Positions 9,773-17,852 of a DNA stretch of 42,184 nt are shown one piece after another. Source of the DNA: Planctomycetota bacterium (GTDB taxonomy: Bacteria > Planctomycetota > Planctomycetia > Pirellulales > UBA7805); the NCBI GenBank assembly GCA_021413705.1, contig JAIOPX010000359.1, positions 1-42,184 on the forward strand, read 5' to 3'. Both the position numbers and the translations under genes were made by a program. Below the pieces are notes generated by a model that saw nothing but the letters and a program-made list of their open reading frames with translations, did no database searches and was not told where the DNA came from. Within the stretch, counting starts at the first letter, position 1. Each line of letters begins with the position of its first letter.

Positions 9773-11283
9773 GATTCTCCTCGGGGCAAGATTACTCGGA
9801 TTTCCGCTCCTTGGCCAGGGTGATCGCAGACCGTGATGGAACCTCCGTGCGACTGGATAATTCGCTGCACGATGGCCATACCGAGTCCCGTCCCTTTCGT
9901 TTTGGTGGTAAAGAAGGGCTCGAAGATGCGGCGGCGTTGCTCGGGGGTCAGTCCCGGCCCCTGGTCGCAGATTGCGACCTCGACCGCCGGTCGATCTTTC
10001 CATGTGGTGGCAGTGCAGCGGATGACGATGACGCTGCTCTCAGGTGACACATAGATCGCATTTTCGAGAATATTTCGCCACACCTGCCCAATCGTTCGCC
10101 GATCAATCCAACAGCAGAGGTCCACGTCATTGATCTCTTCCCGCAATGTTAGATTCTTTTCGCGCCGCGCCTCGGCCAAGTGGACCCAGGTTTCCTGCCA
10201 CGTTTCGGCTAAATCGCAGCGATCGCGGCGCAGGTTGATCGGCGCCGCATATTGCCGGACTTCCTCGTACAACTGATGCAACTGCACTTGGGCCCGGAGT
10301 GCTCGATCCACCAGGTCCACCGCTTCGGGGCGGTCTTCAACTTCCAGTCGCAGCATCTCCAGGCAGGCCCCGGTGCGCTGCAACGCATTGCCGCTTTCAT
10401 GCACCAGACCGGCCATCGTCTCGCCGATCGCCGCCAGTCGCTCCTTCTGCAACGCGCGCTCCTGGGCCGATTTCAATTCCGTGATATCCTGCCCCGACGC
10501 CAGGACTCCAGTCGCGTCGCCACGCACGTCTTTGAGCACGCGGGCAAACCAATGGATTTCACGCTCCAACCCGGCTCTTGTTTGTATGGGACTCACTTTT
10601 CCTTGGAGCCGGCCGTTGATCAAAACGTCTTGAAACGCGCGGCGCGCGTCAGCGCGGTCCTTCTCGGCTACGAAACTTGTGAACCAATCTTGTCCTTGCA
10701 CCTCGGCGAGGTGATAGCCCGAAAGCGTCTCCAGGTACGGATTGAAGCGAACGATCCGTCCTTCAGGATCGAGCAGCAGCAATATGGTCTGTGCGCTGTC
10801 CCACAAGTTCTGGACAAAGTCGCGCTCTTCCCGCAGTCGCCGTTGGTTCTCCTGCAGCGAAGATTCCGTGCGGATTTTGTCGACGATTCGCGACAGGCTG
10901 GCGCGCAGCGCACCGGCGTTCACTGGCTTGATCAGGTAGTCGGCGGCTCCCTGCCGCAGCGCGGAAATCGCGCTATCCAGATCGGCATATCCGGTCGCAA
11001 TGATCACGGCAGCCTGCGGCGCCAATTGACCAATTTGCGGCAGCAATTCCTGGGCATTACTATCCGGTAATCGGCCATCCAGAATGACGGCCGAAACTTC
11101 CGGCCAGTTTCCATAGGCCAGCGCCTCAGCACCCGTGGCCGCGGTATCGACCTGAAAGTCGTCCAACTCCAGAATGTCGCAAAGGTTGTCGCGGGTGTCC
11201 GCGTCGTCCTCGATCACCAGCACGCGCATGGGACAACCGTTCGCCGCCAAATCATTTCTCGCCCGGTACGGTTCGATCTTCAT
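9769..11283 (-). CDS. Hybrid sensor histidine kinase (REC-PAS-HisKA-HATPase)
   Basis: The protein is 504 residues from ATG 11283, 11 bases after the previous gene; an alternative ATG at 11229 begins exactly at the receiver domain. Order of domains: REC (VLVIEDDADT; phospho-Asp69 in AVILDGRLPD), a coiled segment, a PAS domain (LWDSAQTILLLLDPEGRIVRFN) with a PAC-type tail, a dimerisation helix with His in GLVHESGNALQR, and an HATPase domain with N-box ENAIYVS, G1 CDQGPGLTP and G2 GTGLGMAI. There is no membrane segment, so it is cytosolic. The receiver suggests it accepts a signal from an upstream kinase. It overlaps the ANTAR regulator, its probable output. Confidence 0.93.
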   Translation of the reverse strand: MKIEPYRARNDLAANGCPMRVLVIEDDADTRDNLCDILELDDFQVDTAATGAEALAYGNWPEVSAVILDGRLPDSNAQELLPQIGQLAPQAAVIIATGYADLDSAISALRQGAADYLIKPVNAGALRASLSRIVDKIRTESSLQENQRRLREERDFVQNLWDSAQTILLLLDPEGRIVRFNPYLETLSGYHLAEVQGQDWFTSFVAEKDRADARRAFQDVLINGRLQGKVSPIQTRAGLEREIHWFARVLKDVRGDATGVLASGQDITELKSAQERALQKERLAAIGETMAGLVHESGNALQRTGACLEMLRLEVEDRPEAVDLVDRALRAQVQLHQLYEEVRQYAAPINLRRDRCDLAETWQETWVHLAEARREKNLTLREEINDVDLCCWIDRRTIGQVWRNILENAIYVSPESSVIVIRCTATTWKDRPAVEVAICDQGPGLTPEQRRRIFEPFFTTKTKGTGLGMAIVQRIIQSHGGSITVCDHPGQGAEIRVILPRGES

Positions 11284-11293
11284 CGCGCAAAAA

Positions 11294-12037
11294 TCATCGT
11301 GCGGAACAGCCGCTGGAAAAATTTCGGATTGTTTCCAGAAGATAGTTCATGTCAAATGGCTTGTAACACACGGCCTCAGCGCCGTTAGCCATCGCCTCCT
11401 GCACCCGGCGCTCCATTTCGTCGCGATGACCGGTAATGAGTATCGTTCGGGCTTCGGGATTCTTCTTGCGCACCTGTTCGAGCACTTGGCTGCCGCTACT
11501 CTCCGGCAACTTCATATCAATCAGGACGACGTTGTATTCGCGTTGCTGCAGCTTGCCGGCAGCGCTCGCCAGATCATGCGAAAGACTCACCCGATAGCTG
11601 CGCTCGCGCAGCAAATCCCACAACGAATCACATAAGTCCTGATCGTCGTCTACGATTAACACCAGGGGCTCGGAAGTCGCCTGTTCAACCAGCCCCAGCA
11701 GGAGTGGAAAGTCGACCGGCTTGGAAAGAATTTTCCACGCTCCCGAGTCGAGCACCGAAGTGGCCGTGGCGCTGTTGGCATAGGCCGTGACCACAATCGC
11801 CACCGTGCCGGCGGACAACCGGCGAATCCGCCGATACAGTTCCAGCCCATCCATGCCTGGCATTTTCAAATCCAACAGCGCGACGTCGTACGTGTTATTG
11901 CCCACCAATTCCAGTGCGGCCAGGCCATCGTGGGCGACGTCCACCTGATAGCCCAGGTCCGTGAAAATATCCGATAGGTTGGCACAGGTGTCGGGCTCAT
12001 CGTCGACTATCAACAATCGGTTTGAGCCAGGGACCAT
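11294..12037 (-). CDS. Tandem receiver-domain protein (REC-REC)
   Basis: The protein is 247 residues and consists of two complete receiver domains without an output domain. REC1 has VDDEPD and phospho-Asp56 in VALLDLKMPGMDG. REC2 has VDDDQD and phospho-Asp174 in VVLIDMKLP. Both keep the downstream Thr (VVTAY, LITGH) and Lys (SKPVD, YKPFD) switch residues. Proteins like this act as phosphate relays or sinks between kinases. It sits between the globin kinase (88 bases upstream) and the REC-PAS kinase (11 bases downstream), which suggests a relay joining the two. Confidence 0.92.
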   Translation of the reverse strand: MVPGSNRLLIVDDEPDTCANLSDIFTDLGYQVDVAHDGLAALELVGNNTYDVALLDLKMPGMDGLELYRRIRRLSAGTVAIVVTAYANSATATSVLDSGAWKILSKPVDFPLLLGLVEQATSEPLVLIVDDDQDLCDSLWDLLRERSYRVSLSHDLASAAGKLQQREYNVVLIDMKLPESSGSQVLEQVRKKNPEARTILITGHRDEMERRVQEAMANGAEAVCYKPFDMNYLLETIRNFSSGCSAR

Positions 12038-12125
12038 GCGGACCTCAAGGAGAGTGGGACGTCGAAGCGAGTCAAGAGATGCGCATGTAGTGGCGAGGAG
12101 AATGGCGGAATTATAGCAGACTTTC

Positions 12126-13304
12126 TCAGGACTCTGAAGTATCAGGATCTTTCCGTGCGGCGGTCAGGGTCACCGTGAATGTACTGCCGCAGCCTTCGTC
12201 GCTCGTAACTTTCAGGTGTCCATTGTGCTTCTCAATGATGGCCCGCGTGATGGCCAACCCCAGGCCAATCCCGCGGGCTTTTGTGGAAAACAGCGGCTCC
12301 ATGACCCTGGCCAGATGGTCCCGAGGAATACCCACGCCACTATCGGCAACGTCGATTTCCACCTGCCCGCCGTTTTGCCGGCCGCGGATCTGCAATGAAC
12401 CACCGTTGGGCATGGCATCGCGGGCGTTGCGCAGCAAGTTGCTCAAAACGATGGCCAACTGGCCCCGGTCGCCCATCACCGCGGGTAAGTTGGGGGTAAA
12501 TTCCATTGACAATTTGATTTGGTCCGGCAAGGGCTGCAACTCCAATACCTCCCGGATGCAGGACGCCAGGTCAAGTGGTTGCATCTCCGGCACCGGCAGC
12601 CGAGCGAAATTGTTGAGTGCGGCGATCACTCCGTCCGCCATCGTCACTTGGCGGTCGATCCGCTCCAGATGCGTGGAAACCTTTTCGGGAGAGGGTTGGC
12701 TGGCTTGCCGCAAGTAATACACCGACGTCTTGACGACATTCAAGGGATTGCGCAATTCGTGGGCGATGCCACCGGCAACCTGGCCAATCGTCGCCAGCCG
12801 CTCGATCCGTTGCTGCCGTTGCTGCATTTCGGCCTGGTAAGCGTCTTCGATGATCGCCAAGTCGAGGTCAATCAGCTTATTGAGCGACCGGCGCACCGCC
12901 AGTTGGGCAAGATCCATCTCTTCCTGTTCCAGCGCCAGCAGCAAGCCGGAACGGAGACGCGACAGGGCGGTATTGGTGTACACCTGGTCCAAGCCAATCT
13001 CGACATGTCGCAATCCCACCTTCCAGCGGCGGGTCACATAGTCGCGGTCGTATTGGCCGGAAAACAACTCGCGCAGCCAAGTGATCAGCGTCCCCTTCAA
13101 TCGGGCGACCTGCTGCTCGCCTCCCGTAATGATTTTGCGCGTGGCGGCGTGCTGCTCAATTTCAGCGTAGAAGTCTTCGATCAAGCCGGCAAAATGCCGC
13201 TCGACAATCGTTGCCACGGAACGAACGCGCAGGGCATCCTCATCGGTCCAACCGACATACCGCTGGAGTTCCTGATAGCGATCAAACAACTCGTCGGCAT
13301 TCAT
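12126..13304 (-). CDS. Globin-coupled sensor histidine kinase
   Basis: The protein is 392 residues from ATG 13304 (MNADELFDRYQ). The frame extends to 13391, but that part has no homology. Residues 1-160 match the protoglobin/globin-coupled sensor fold. The string RWKVGLRHVEIGL is the family's heme signature, with His100 as the likely proximal ligand. A helix-rich linker leads to a HisKA domain with His182 in GGIAHELRNPLN and an HATPase with N-box NLLRNARDA, G1 VADSGVGIP and G2 GIGLGLAI. Globin-coupled kinases sense oxygen, NO or redox state through heme and act in the cytosol. It is the first gene of the operon that includes the tandem-REC protein, the second kinase and the ANTAR regulator. 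Confidence 0.9.
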   Translation of the reverse strand: MNADELFDRYQELQRYVGWTDEDALRVRSVATIVERHFAGLIEDFYAEIEQHAATRKIITGGEQQVARLKGTLITWLRELFSGQYDRDYVTRRWKVGLRHVEIGLDQVYTNTALSRLRSGLLLALEQEEMDLAQLAVRRSLNKLIDLDLAIIEDAYQAEMQQRQQRIERLATIGQVAGGIAHELRNPLNVVKTSVYYLRQASQPSPEKVSTHLERIDRQVTMADGVIAALNNFARLPVPEMQPLDLASCIREVLELQPLPDQIKLSMEFTPNLPAVMGDRGQLAIVLSNLLRNARDAMPNGGSLQIRGRQNGGQVEIDVADSGVGIPRDHLARVMEPLFSTKARGIGLGLAITRAIIEKHNGHLKVTSDEGCGSTFTVTLTAARKDPDTSES

Positions 13305-13834
13305 GCGCCCACCGTCCCCCACAAAAAAACCCCGCTGCCCCGACACGCAGGGACAAACGGGGCCATTGATTTGTCGCGTTCGGCCCATCACGAGCCAATT
13401 GCCAACATTAATTCTACTTGGACAGTAACCCTTGGGTAGGGACCGAACTCCAATCGGATCTCTTCCTAGGGCGTAAAGTCATCTGGCAAAACAATTCGAC
13501 AGATTGGCGTTCGTTAATGTTAAACGGAGCGGAAATGCTCCATATTTTAGGGCGAATACGGTAACTTGAAATTATTTTCACTTTCGCATTGACGCGCCAC
13601 CCGCCACAGCCCAAAATGCTGATGTTCGACGTGCTCGTGACGGGCACGCTGAAAGACAGGCACGAAAGGCCCCTCTGTGCGAATGGTCGTATAGCCGGGG
13701 TTTTTTTGTCGACCGCAGGTCGCATCGCGACGGTTCTTGCTGGACTGCTTCGCTTACCTCGTGCCTTTCTCCACCGGTGTCGGCCGGTTTCCATTGTGGC
13801 CTTGATTTCCCGCTTGCGCTATTGAGGTTCTCCC
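13305..13834. other. Divergent intergenic region between kinase operon and stress island
   Basis: No gene is supported in this stretch; overlapping minus-strand frames lack coding character and homology. It must hold the divergent promoters for the minus-strand globin kinase operon and the plus-strand BON-csrA genes. A C/G-rich dyad at about 13330-13363 and a run of seven T after GCCGGGG near 13700 are visible, but neither makes a convincing terminator. I found no sigma-54 site here. Confidence 0.4.
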
Positions 13835-14137
13835 ATGCATCGAACTGTCGAACTCGCTCCAGTGCTATCATCCGCGTCGCTAAGCCCGGCGTCGTCCGGC
13901 GGGCGGGCGTTTCGAACAGGCGAATCAATCCTGCGCAAAAGCTCGTACCTCGCACTTCGTCGGCTCTCCTGCGAGTACCACGACGGCGTGTTGACGATTC
14001 GCGGCAGGGTTTCAACCTTCCACCTCAAGCAAGTGGCCCAGTCGCTGCTCGGCAAGCTCGCGGGCATCTCCAGAATCCACAATTTGGTTGAGGTCCGGCA
14101 ATCGAAAAAGATTACTCGGACTCAGCGGAAGTTTTAG
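13835..14137 (+). CDS. Small BON-domain-like protein
   Basis: The protein is 100 residues from ATG 13835, with GAGG nine bases upstream. The first 40 residues are low-complexity (APVLSSASLSPASSGG). Residues 45-90 match the BON pattern: a strand-turn with YHDGVLTIRGRVSTF, then a helix and LAGISRIHNLVEV. BON domains bind phospholipid or other ligands and occur in osmotic-shock and stress proteins. No signal peptide is evident. It begins the plus-strand island, 60 bases before csrA, probably in the same transcript. Confidence 0.7.
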   Translation: MHRTVELAPVLSSASLSPASSGGRAFRTGESILRKSSYLALRRLSCEYHDGVLTIRGRVSTFHLKQVAQSLLGKLAGISRIHNLVEVRQSKKITRTQRKF

Positions 14138-14197
14138 TTCTTCAAGGGATACGGCGGTGATGGATCGCGAAAACCCCAGTTTCCCCAGGAGGGAAAG

Positions 14198-14422
14198 ATG
14201 CTCGTACTGAGTCGAAAACTTGGCCAGCAAATCATGATCGGCAACGACATCGTGGTCACCGTGTTGGACGTGCGCGGGGATCGAGTGCGGTTGGGAATTG
14301 TCGCTCCGACCAGCATGCCCGTTCATCGCGACGAAGTTCGCAAGCGGATCGAGGCTGAACGTCGCACGGGCATTACGCCCATCGAGGGAAACCATCCGCA
14401 GTTTCATGCCGAATATGTGTGA
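14198..14422 (+). CDS. csrA: Carbon storage regulator CsrA
   Basis: The protein is 74 residues and highly typical: MLVLSRKLGQQIMIG at the start, IVVTVLDVRGDRVRLGIVAP and HRDEVRKRI at the end of the core, followed by a short extension. An excellent AGGAGGG site lies just upstream of ATG 14198. CsrA dimers bind GGA motifs in mRNA leaders and control translation, often switching central carbon metabolism and motility. Its position at the head of the stress/energy island suggests post-transcriptional control of carbon flow in the same response. The RNA-contacting Arg near residue 44 of the family appears as Arg in the HRDEVRK segment. Confidence 0.96.
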   Translation: MLVLSRKLGQQIMIGNDIVVTVLDVRGDRVRLGIVAPTSMPVHRDEVRKRIEAERRTGITPIEGNHPQFHAEYV

Positions 14423-14427
14423 ACCTA

Positions 14428-14754
14428 ATGCAATACGCACCATCCTTGTTATTGGTGGATGATGAACCCGATTTGCTTTCATTGGTCGAGCATCGCTTCC
14501 GGCAACGCGGATACGGCAATTAGGCCTGCGCCTCGCGCAGGTATTGCAACATATTCACCCCCAATTGCGCATCATCATCCTCAGCGGGCACACAGAGCCG
14601 CATTAAAAATAAAACGGACGCTGGCGATTGGGGAGTTTTGGAGTATCTGGCCAAGCCTTGCAGATTTAAGTGCGAAGAAAATGCCCTGGAAAACGCTTGC
14701 CAATCGATCGCCGAAGCGTACAAAGGACAGGTGTTCCCCGTCGAAATCACGTAA
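14428..14754 (+). pseudogene. Broken response regulator (receiver-domain remnant)
   Basis: An ATG at 14428, five bases after csrA, opens a clear receiver start (SLLLVDDEPDLLSLVEHRFR) that ends at TAG 14521. The middle of the receiver, including the phospho-Asp, is missing. Homology resumes in another frame at 14526 (LRLAQVLQHIHPQLRIIILSG), stops at 14604, then returns to the first frame from about 14611 (DWGVLEYLAKPC) and ends at TAA 14752. The order LVDDEPD, IIILSG, YLAKP is that of a single REC domain. This is therefore one receiver protein inactivated by an internal deletion and two frame changes. The tail ECENALENA-like helix is not an output domain, so the intact ancestor was probably a stand-alone receiver. 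Confidence 0.85.
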
Positions 14755-14959
14755 GGCTTCACGCGTGCAAGGGTCAACTTCAACGTCGCACGCAATGACG
14801 ACACGGTGAGGTATCTACGGCCACCGCGAGAGCTGTGCGGTGCAGCTTCGCGTGGTTTGATTTTCCCTTGACGAAAGGAGCTATCTTATGGCTGGAACAC
14901 TGGCAGAACGAACGCGCCGCAATCTGATGCCCTGGTCGCGTCGCTAGCCGCTGCGGTCG

Positions 14960-15352
14960 TTGCGCGATGAAATGCGGGATTTGGCCGAGCGCTTTTGGGG
15001 AGAAGAAGGAGATGGCTGGCTTGGCGGCGCGGCCCCGCTGGCTGACCTCTCGGAGACCGAGTCCAGCGTGCAGATCGCGCTGGATCTACCCGGAGTGAAC
15101 CCCGGCGAGATCGACATTCAGGTCCACGGCAACGTGCTCACGATCGGTGGTGAGCGCAAGGAAGAAAAAGAAGAAAAGGGCCGTACCTATCACAGGCTGG
15201 AGCGCCGTATCGGCACCTTTTCCCGCAGTATTACGCTTCCCTGCCCCGTGCAGGAAGGAGAAGCAGCCGCCGAATATCGCGACGGTGTGCTCACCATCAC
15301 GTTGCCCAAATCGGAAGAGGCCAAATCGCACCGGATCAAGGTCAAGTGCTGA
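14960..15352 (+). CDS. Hsp20/alpha-crystallin small heat shock protein, 5' end interrupted by TAG
   Basis: The alpha-crystallin domain is intact: LSETESSVQIALDLPGVN, VHGNVLTIGGERK, RRIGTFSRSITLPCPV and GVLTITLPK, followed by the IKVKC tail. Hsp20 oligomers hold unfolded proteins for ATP-dependent chaperones. The best ribosome site (AAAGGAG) precedes ATG 14888, from which 19 residues (MAGTLAERTRRNLMPWSRR) run into TAG 14945 in the same frame as the rest. The listed start is the in-frame TTG at 14960; ATG 14972 is an alternative. The product could be made by reinitiation just past the stop and would lack only the flexible N-terminus. Otherwise the gene is a pseudogene. Confidence 0.8.
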   Translation: MRDEMRDLAERFWGEEGDGWLGGAAPLADLSETESSVQIALDLPGVNPGEIDIQVHGNVLTIGGERKEEKEEKGRTYHRLERRIGTFSRSITLPCPVQEGEAAAEYRDGVLTITLPKSEEAKSHRIKVKC

Positions 15353-15368
15353 CAATATACTCCGGCCT

Positions 15369-15390
15369 GTCCGGAGAACGGCCTCCGGAC
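15369..15390 (+). terminator. Hairpin after hsp20
   Basis: GTCCGGAG and CTCCGGAC form a perfect 8-bp stem with a six-base loop, starting 16 bases after the Hsp20 stop. Only a weak AACTTT follows, so it may be a weak intrinsic terminator or an mRNA-stabilising hairpin. Confidence 0.5.
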
Positions 15391-15502
15391 AACTTTCGCG
15401 ATGACGATGCGTCTCGCCGAAGGGGTCTGGGGGCCGTTGCCTTTCCCCATTCTTCACGAATCAGTCCTTATCGACACGTCAATTCTCGAGTATTCTGGCG
15501 GC

Positions 15503-16105
15503 ATGGCGACACCGAGCAATGCGCGATCCGATATTCAATCGTATTATCGGCTCGCCAACGTCGATATGTCGCAAACTCATTGTCAGGGAACGGCGTGCTT
15601 TGCGGCCCGACAGTTGGCTGCCGATCGCTGGCAGATGGCGATCGAAGAAACGCCGCGATTCTATTGTCTCGGCAAGTGTTACGCCGCGCCCGCCACAGGC
15701 GCGGATCACAGCCGGCCTCGAATCGAAGTTCATTCGCGGCGGCCGGTGGTCCTGGAACGCATCGTTGCCGGGTCCACCACATCGCTCAGCGACTACCGCA
15801 GTCGAGGCGGGTTAGCCGCCTTGGAACATGCCTTGACGCTGCGGCCGGATCAGATCATCACGGAGATCGAAGCATCTGAACTGCGGGGACGCGGCGGTGC
15901 GGGGTTTCCCACCGGTGCCAAATGGCGCGCCGTCGCCGCCCAGCAATCGAATGAGAAATACGTCGTCGCCAACCTCGACGAGGGAGATCCGGGCGCATTC
16001 GTCGATCGGTTCATCGCCGAAGATGATCCTTTCTCGCTGATCGAAGGGATGATCATTGCCGCGCGGGCCGTCGGCGCTCGCCAGGGATGCTCGCGGGCAT
16101 TTTGA
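15503..16105 (+). pseudogene. NAD-dependent formate dehydrogenase beta-subunit remnant (NuoE/NuoF-like, truncated)
   Basis: The frame opens at 15401, but ATG 15503 is nearer the start of homology. Residues 20-65 (from 15503) carry the thioredoxin-like 2Fe-2S motif, HCQGTACF followed by CLGKC. Then comes the NuoF-type FMN/NADH domain with RGRGGAGFPTGAKW and NLDEGDPGAFVDR. Homology ends at VGARQG, and the frame ends eight bases past ATG 16087. A full subunit would continue for roughly 300 residues, including the 4Fe-4S motif. This fused E/F arrangement is typical of the beta subunit of soluble NAD-linked formate dehydrogenases. It has been joined directly to the alpha subunit's C-terminus by a large deletion. 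Confidence 0.85.
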
Positions 16106-17078
16106 ATCGGCTTGGCGGGCGCCGCTTCCCGCCGGCCGTGGGCTCAATCTCATGCAGATGATCGACGCCGCGGCAATCGGGCAACTCAAGGCGCTGTGGG
16201 TGATTGGCTATGATGTCGCCCTGACGAACCCCCAGGCGGCGGCAACGATCGACGCCTTGCGGAAGGTCGATTTGCTGATCGTGCAGGATCTCTTCCTTAC
16301 GGAGACCGCCCGACTGGCCGGTTCGGTCTTCTTGCCGGCCTGTTCTTCCTTTGAGAAGGAGGGCACGTTCATGAACTCGGAGCGGCGGATTCAACGGCTC
16401 CGCAAAGTCATTGAGCCCAGGGGAGAGTCTCGCACGGACTGGGAGATTGTCGCCCAGGTGGCACGCGCGATGGGCAAGGCCGAGCCGCTCGACTTCAACT
16501 CGGCGGAGGAAATCGGGAACGAAATTCGTCTGGTCTGGCCGGGTGCAAAGAGCATCAGTTATCAACGATTGGAAAATCAGGGGATACAATGGCCTTGTCC
16601 CTCCGCAGATCATCCAGGGACAGAAGTTTTGCACGCCGACATCGCTTCCGGCGCACGACGAGTGAAATTGCGCCGCGTCCGCTTTGCTCCCACGGCTGAG
16701 CAGGTGTCGGAGGAGTTTCCCTTCCTGCTCAATTCCGGACGAACTTTGTATCAGTTCAATGCCGGCACCATGACGGGAATATCCCGCACGAATCAATTGC
16801 ATCCGCGAGACCTGGTGGACATTTCCGTGCTCGACGCCCAGCGACTCGGGATCGCCGACGGCCAAACCGTGCGGCTCCGCAGCCGCTATGGCAGCGCGAC
16901 CATCACGGCCTCCATTTCCAGTGCCCTCAAGCCAGGAGAGTTATTCGCCACCTTTTCCTCCCCGGAAGTATTTCTAAATCACCTCACCAGCAATCATCGC
17001 GACAAGCACGTGCAGACGCCCGAATACAAAGTGACTGCCGTGCAAATTGAGGTGACAAGCGACATCCACCGCAGCTGA
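16087..17078 (+). pseudogene. Formate dehydrogenase alpha-subunit C-terminal remnant
   Basis: Homology to the C-terminal third of a molybdopterin/tungstopterin formate dehydrogenase begins in one frame at 16087 (LAGILNRLGGRRFP). It shifts frame at about 16130 and continues with GLNLMQMIDAA, LKALWVIGYDVALTNP, VVQDLFLTETARLAGSVFLP-like sequence, FEKEGTFMNSERRIQR and, in the molydopterin-binding domain, RTLYQFNAGTMT and HRDKHVQTPEYKVTAVQ. The catalytic (seleno)cysteine region, the FeS domains and the MGD-binding core are absent. The long frame cannot make an active enzyme. With the upstream beta fragment it is the residue of an fds/fdh-type operon. No fdhD or cofactor genes are in the window. 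Confidence 0.87.
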
Positions 17079-17212
17079 ATCACAACGACCCGCGCTCGCA
17101 ACCACGTCCCGATGTGCCGCGGACGCCGATTGTATGGTAGAATCGCCGATCGAAGGACATTCGCCCGCGCCGCATCCACACAGCCTACAATCAACAGCAT
17201 TGGAGACAATCC

Positions 17213-17671
17213 ATGAAAAACAAGTTGCTGGGCGTGCTTGCCATCACCAGCTTCCTGCTCGGTGGCGACGCGCTTTGCCAGGATAAGGCAAAACAACCCG
17301 CCGCGCCGTCCGCCGATCAGCCCGCTGCCGATCGGCCGAGCGATGTATGGATGCGATCGAAGTTGAAGTACGGGCAGAATATCTACACGTCGATCGCCCG
17401 TGCCGATCTCGACGCGATCGCATTCGACGCCAAGCGGCTGCGGGCCTTGAACTGGTTTGAAGCCATCGCCCACGGCAAGGACGACCCATATCAAGAACAA
17501 CTGCGGATTTTCAAGCTTGCCAATGACAAATTGATTGCTGAGGCGGAAAAAAAGAATCTCGATGGCTGTACGCTGGCATTCATGCAGATGACGTTCAGTT
17601 GCACCGCCTGCCATCAGCGGCTGCGCGAATCCACCGCGCCGAAGGCATCGGCACCCGCACCAAGCCCGTGA
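17213..17671 (+). CDS. Exported cytochrome c'-like monoheme protein
   Basis: The protein is 152 residues, with GGAGA before ATG 17213. A signal peptide (KNKLLGVLAITSFLLGGDALC) is followed by a Pro/Ala-rich linker. The helical body ends with a heme-attachment motif CTACH at residues 130-134, preceded by KNLDGCTLAFMQMTFS. A single CxxCH near the C-terminus of a four-helix protein is the class II cytochrome c arrangement. Such proteins bind NO or other gases or carry electrons in the periplasm. A paralogue with the same C-terminal pattern lies at 21802-22212. Cys22 in the h-region resembles a weak lipobox, so lipidation is possible. Confidence 0.85.
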   Translation: MKNKLLGVLAITSFLLGGDALCQDKAKQPAAPSADQPAADRPSDVWMRSKLKYGQNIYTSIARADLDAIAFDAKRLRALNWFEAIAHGKDDPYQEQLRIFKLANDKLIAEAEKKNLDGCTLAFMQMTFSCTACHQRLRESTAPKASAPAPSP

Positions 17672-17852
17672 TAAAATACTTTCTTTTGACAGCGCCCGCT
17701 TAAGACTTGGTTCCCCGGCTTGAGACATGAAGTTCAACGAAATTCTCGGTTTTCTCGATCTCTTGCGGGGCAGCGCGACCGATCAGCTCCTCGCCGCGGC
17801 GCGTTGCCCGCCGCTCGTTTGACGTGTGACGCGACGGGCACAGCGTGGAGAT

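Noticed and set aside
13414..14015. Overlapping minus-strand frames upstream of and across the BON gene
   Set aside because: Arg/Ser/Pro-rich, no start signals and no motifs; shadows of the plus strand and of the intergenic region.
17727..17822. 31-codon open frame (MKFNEILGFLDLL...) before the alcohol dehydrogenase
   Set aside because: No ribosome site, no homology recognised; it could be a gene remnant but the evidence is too weak.
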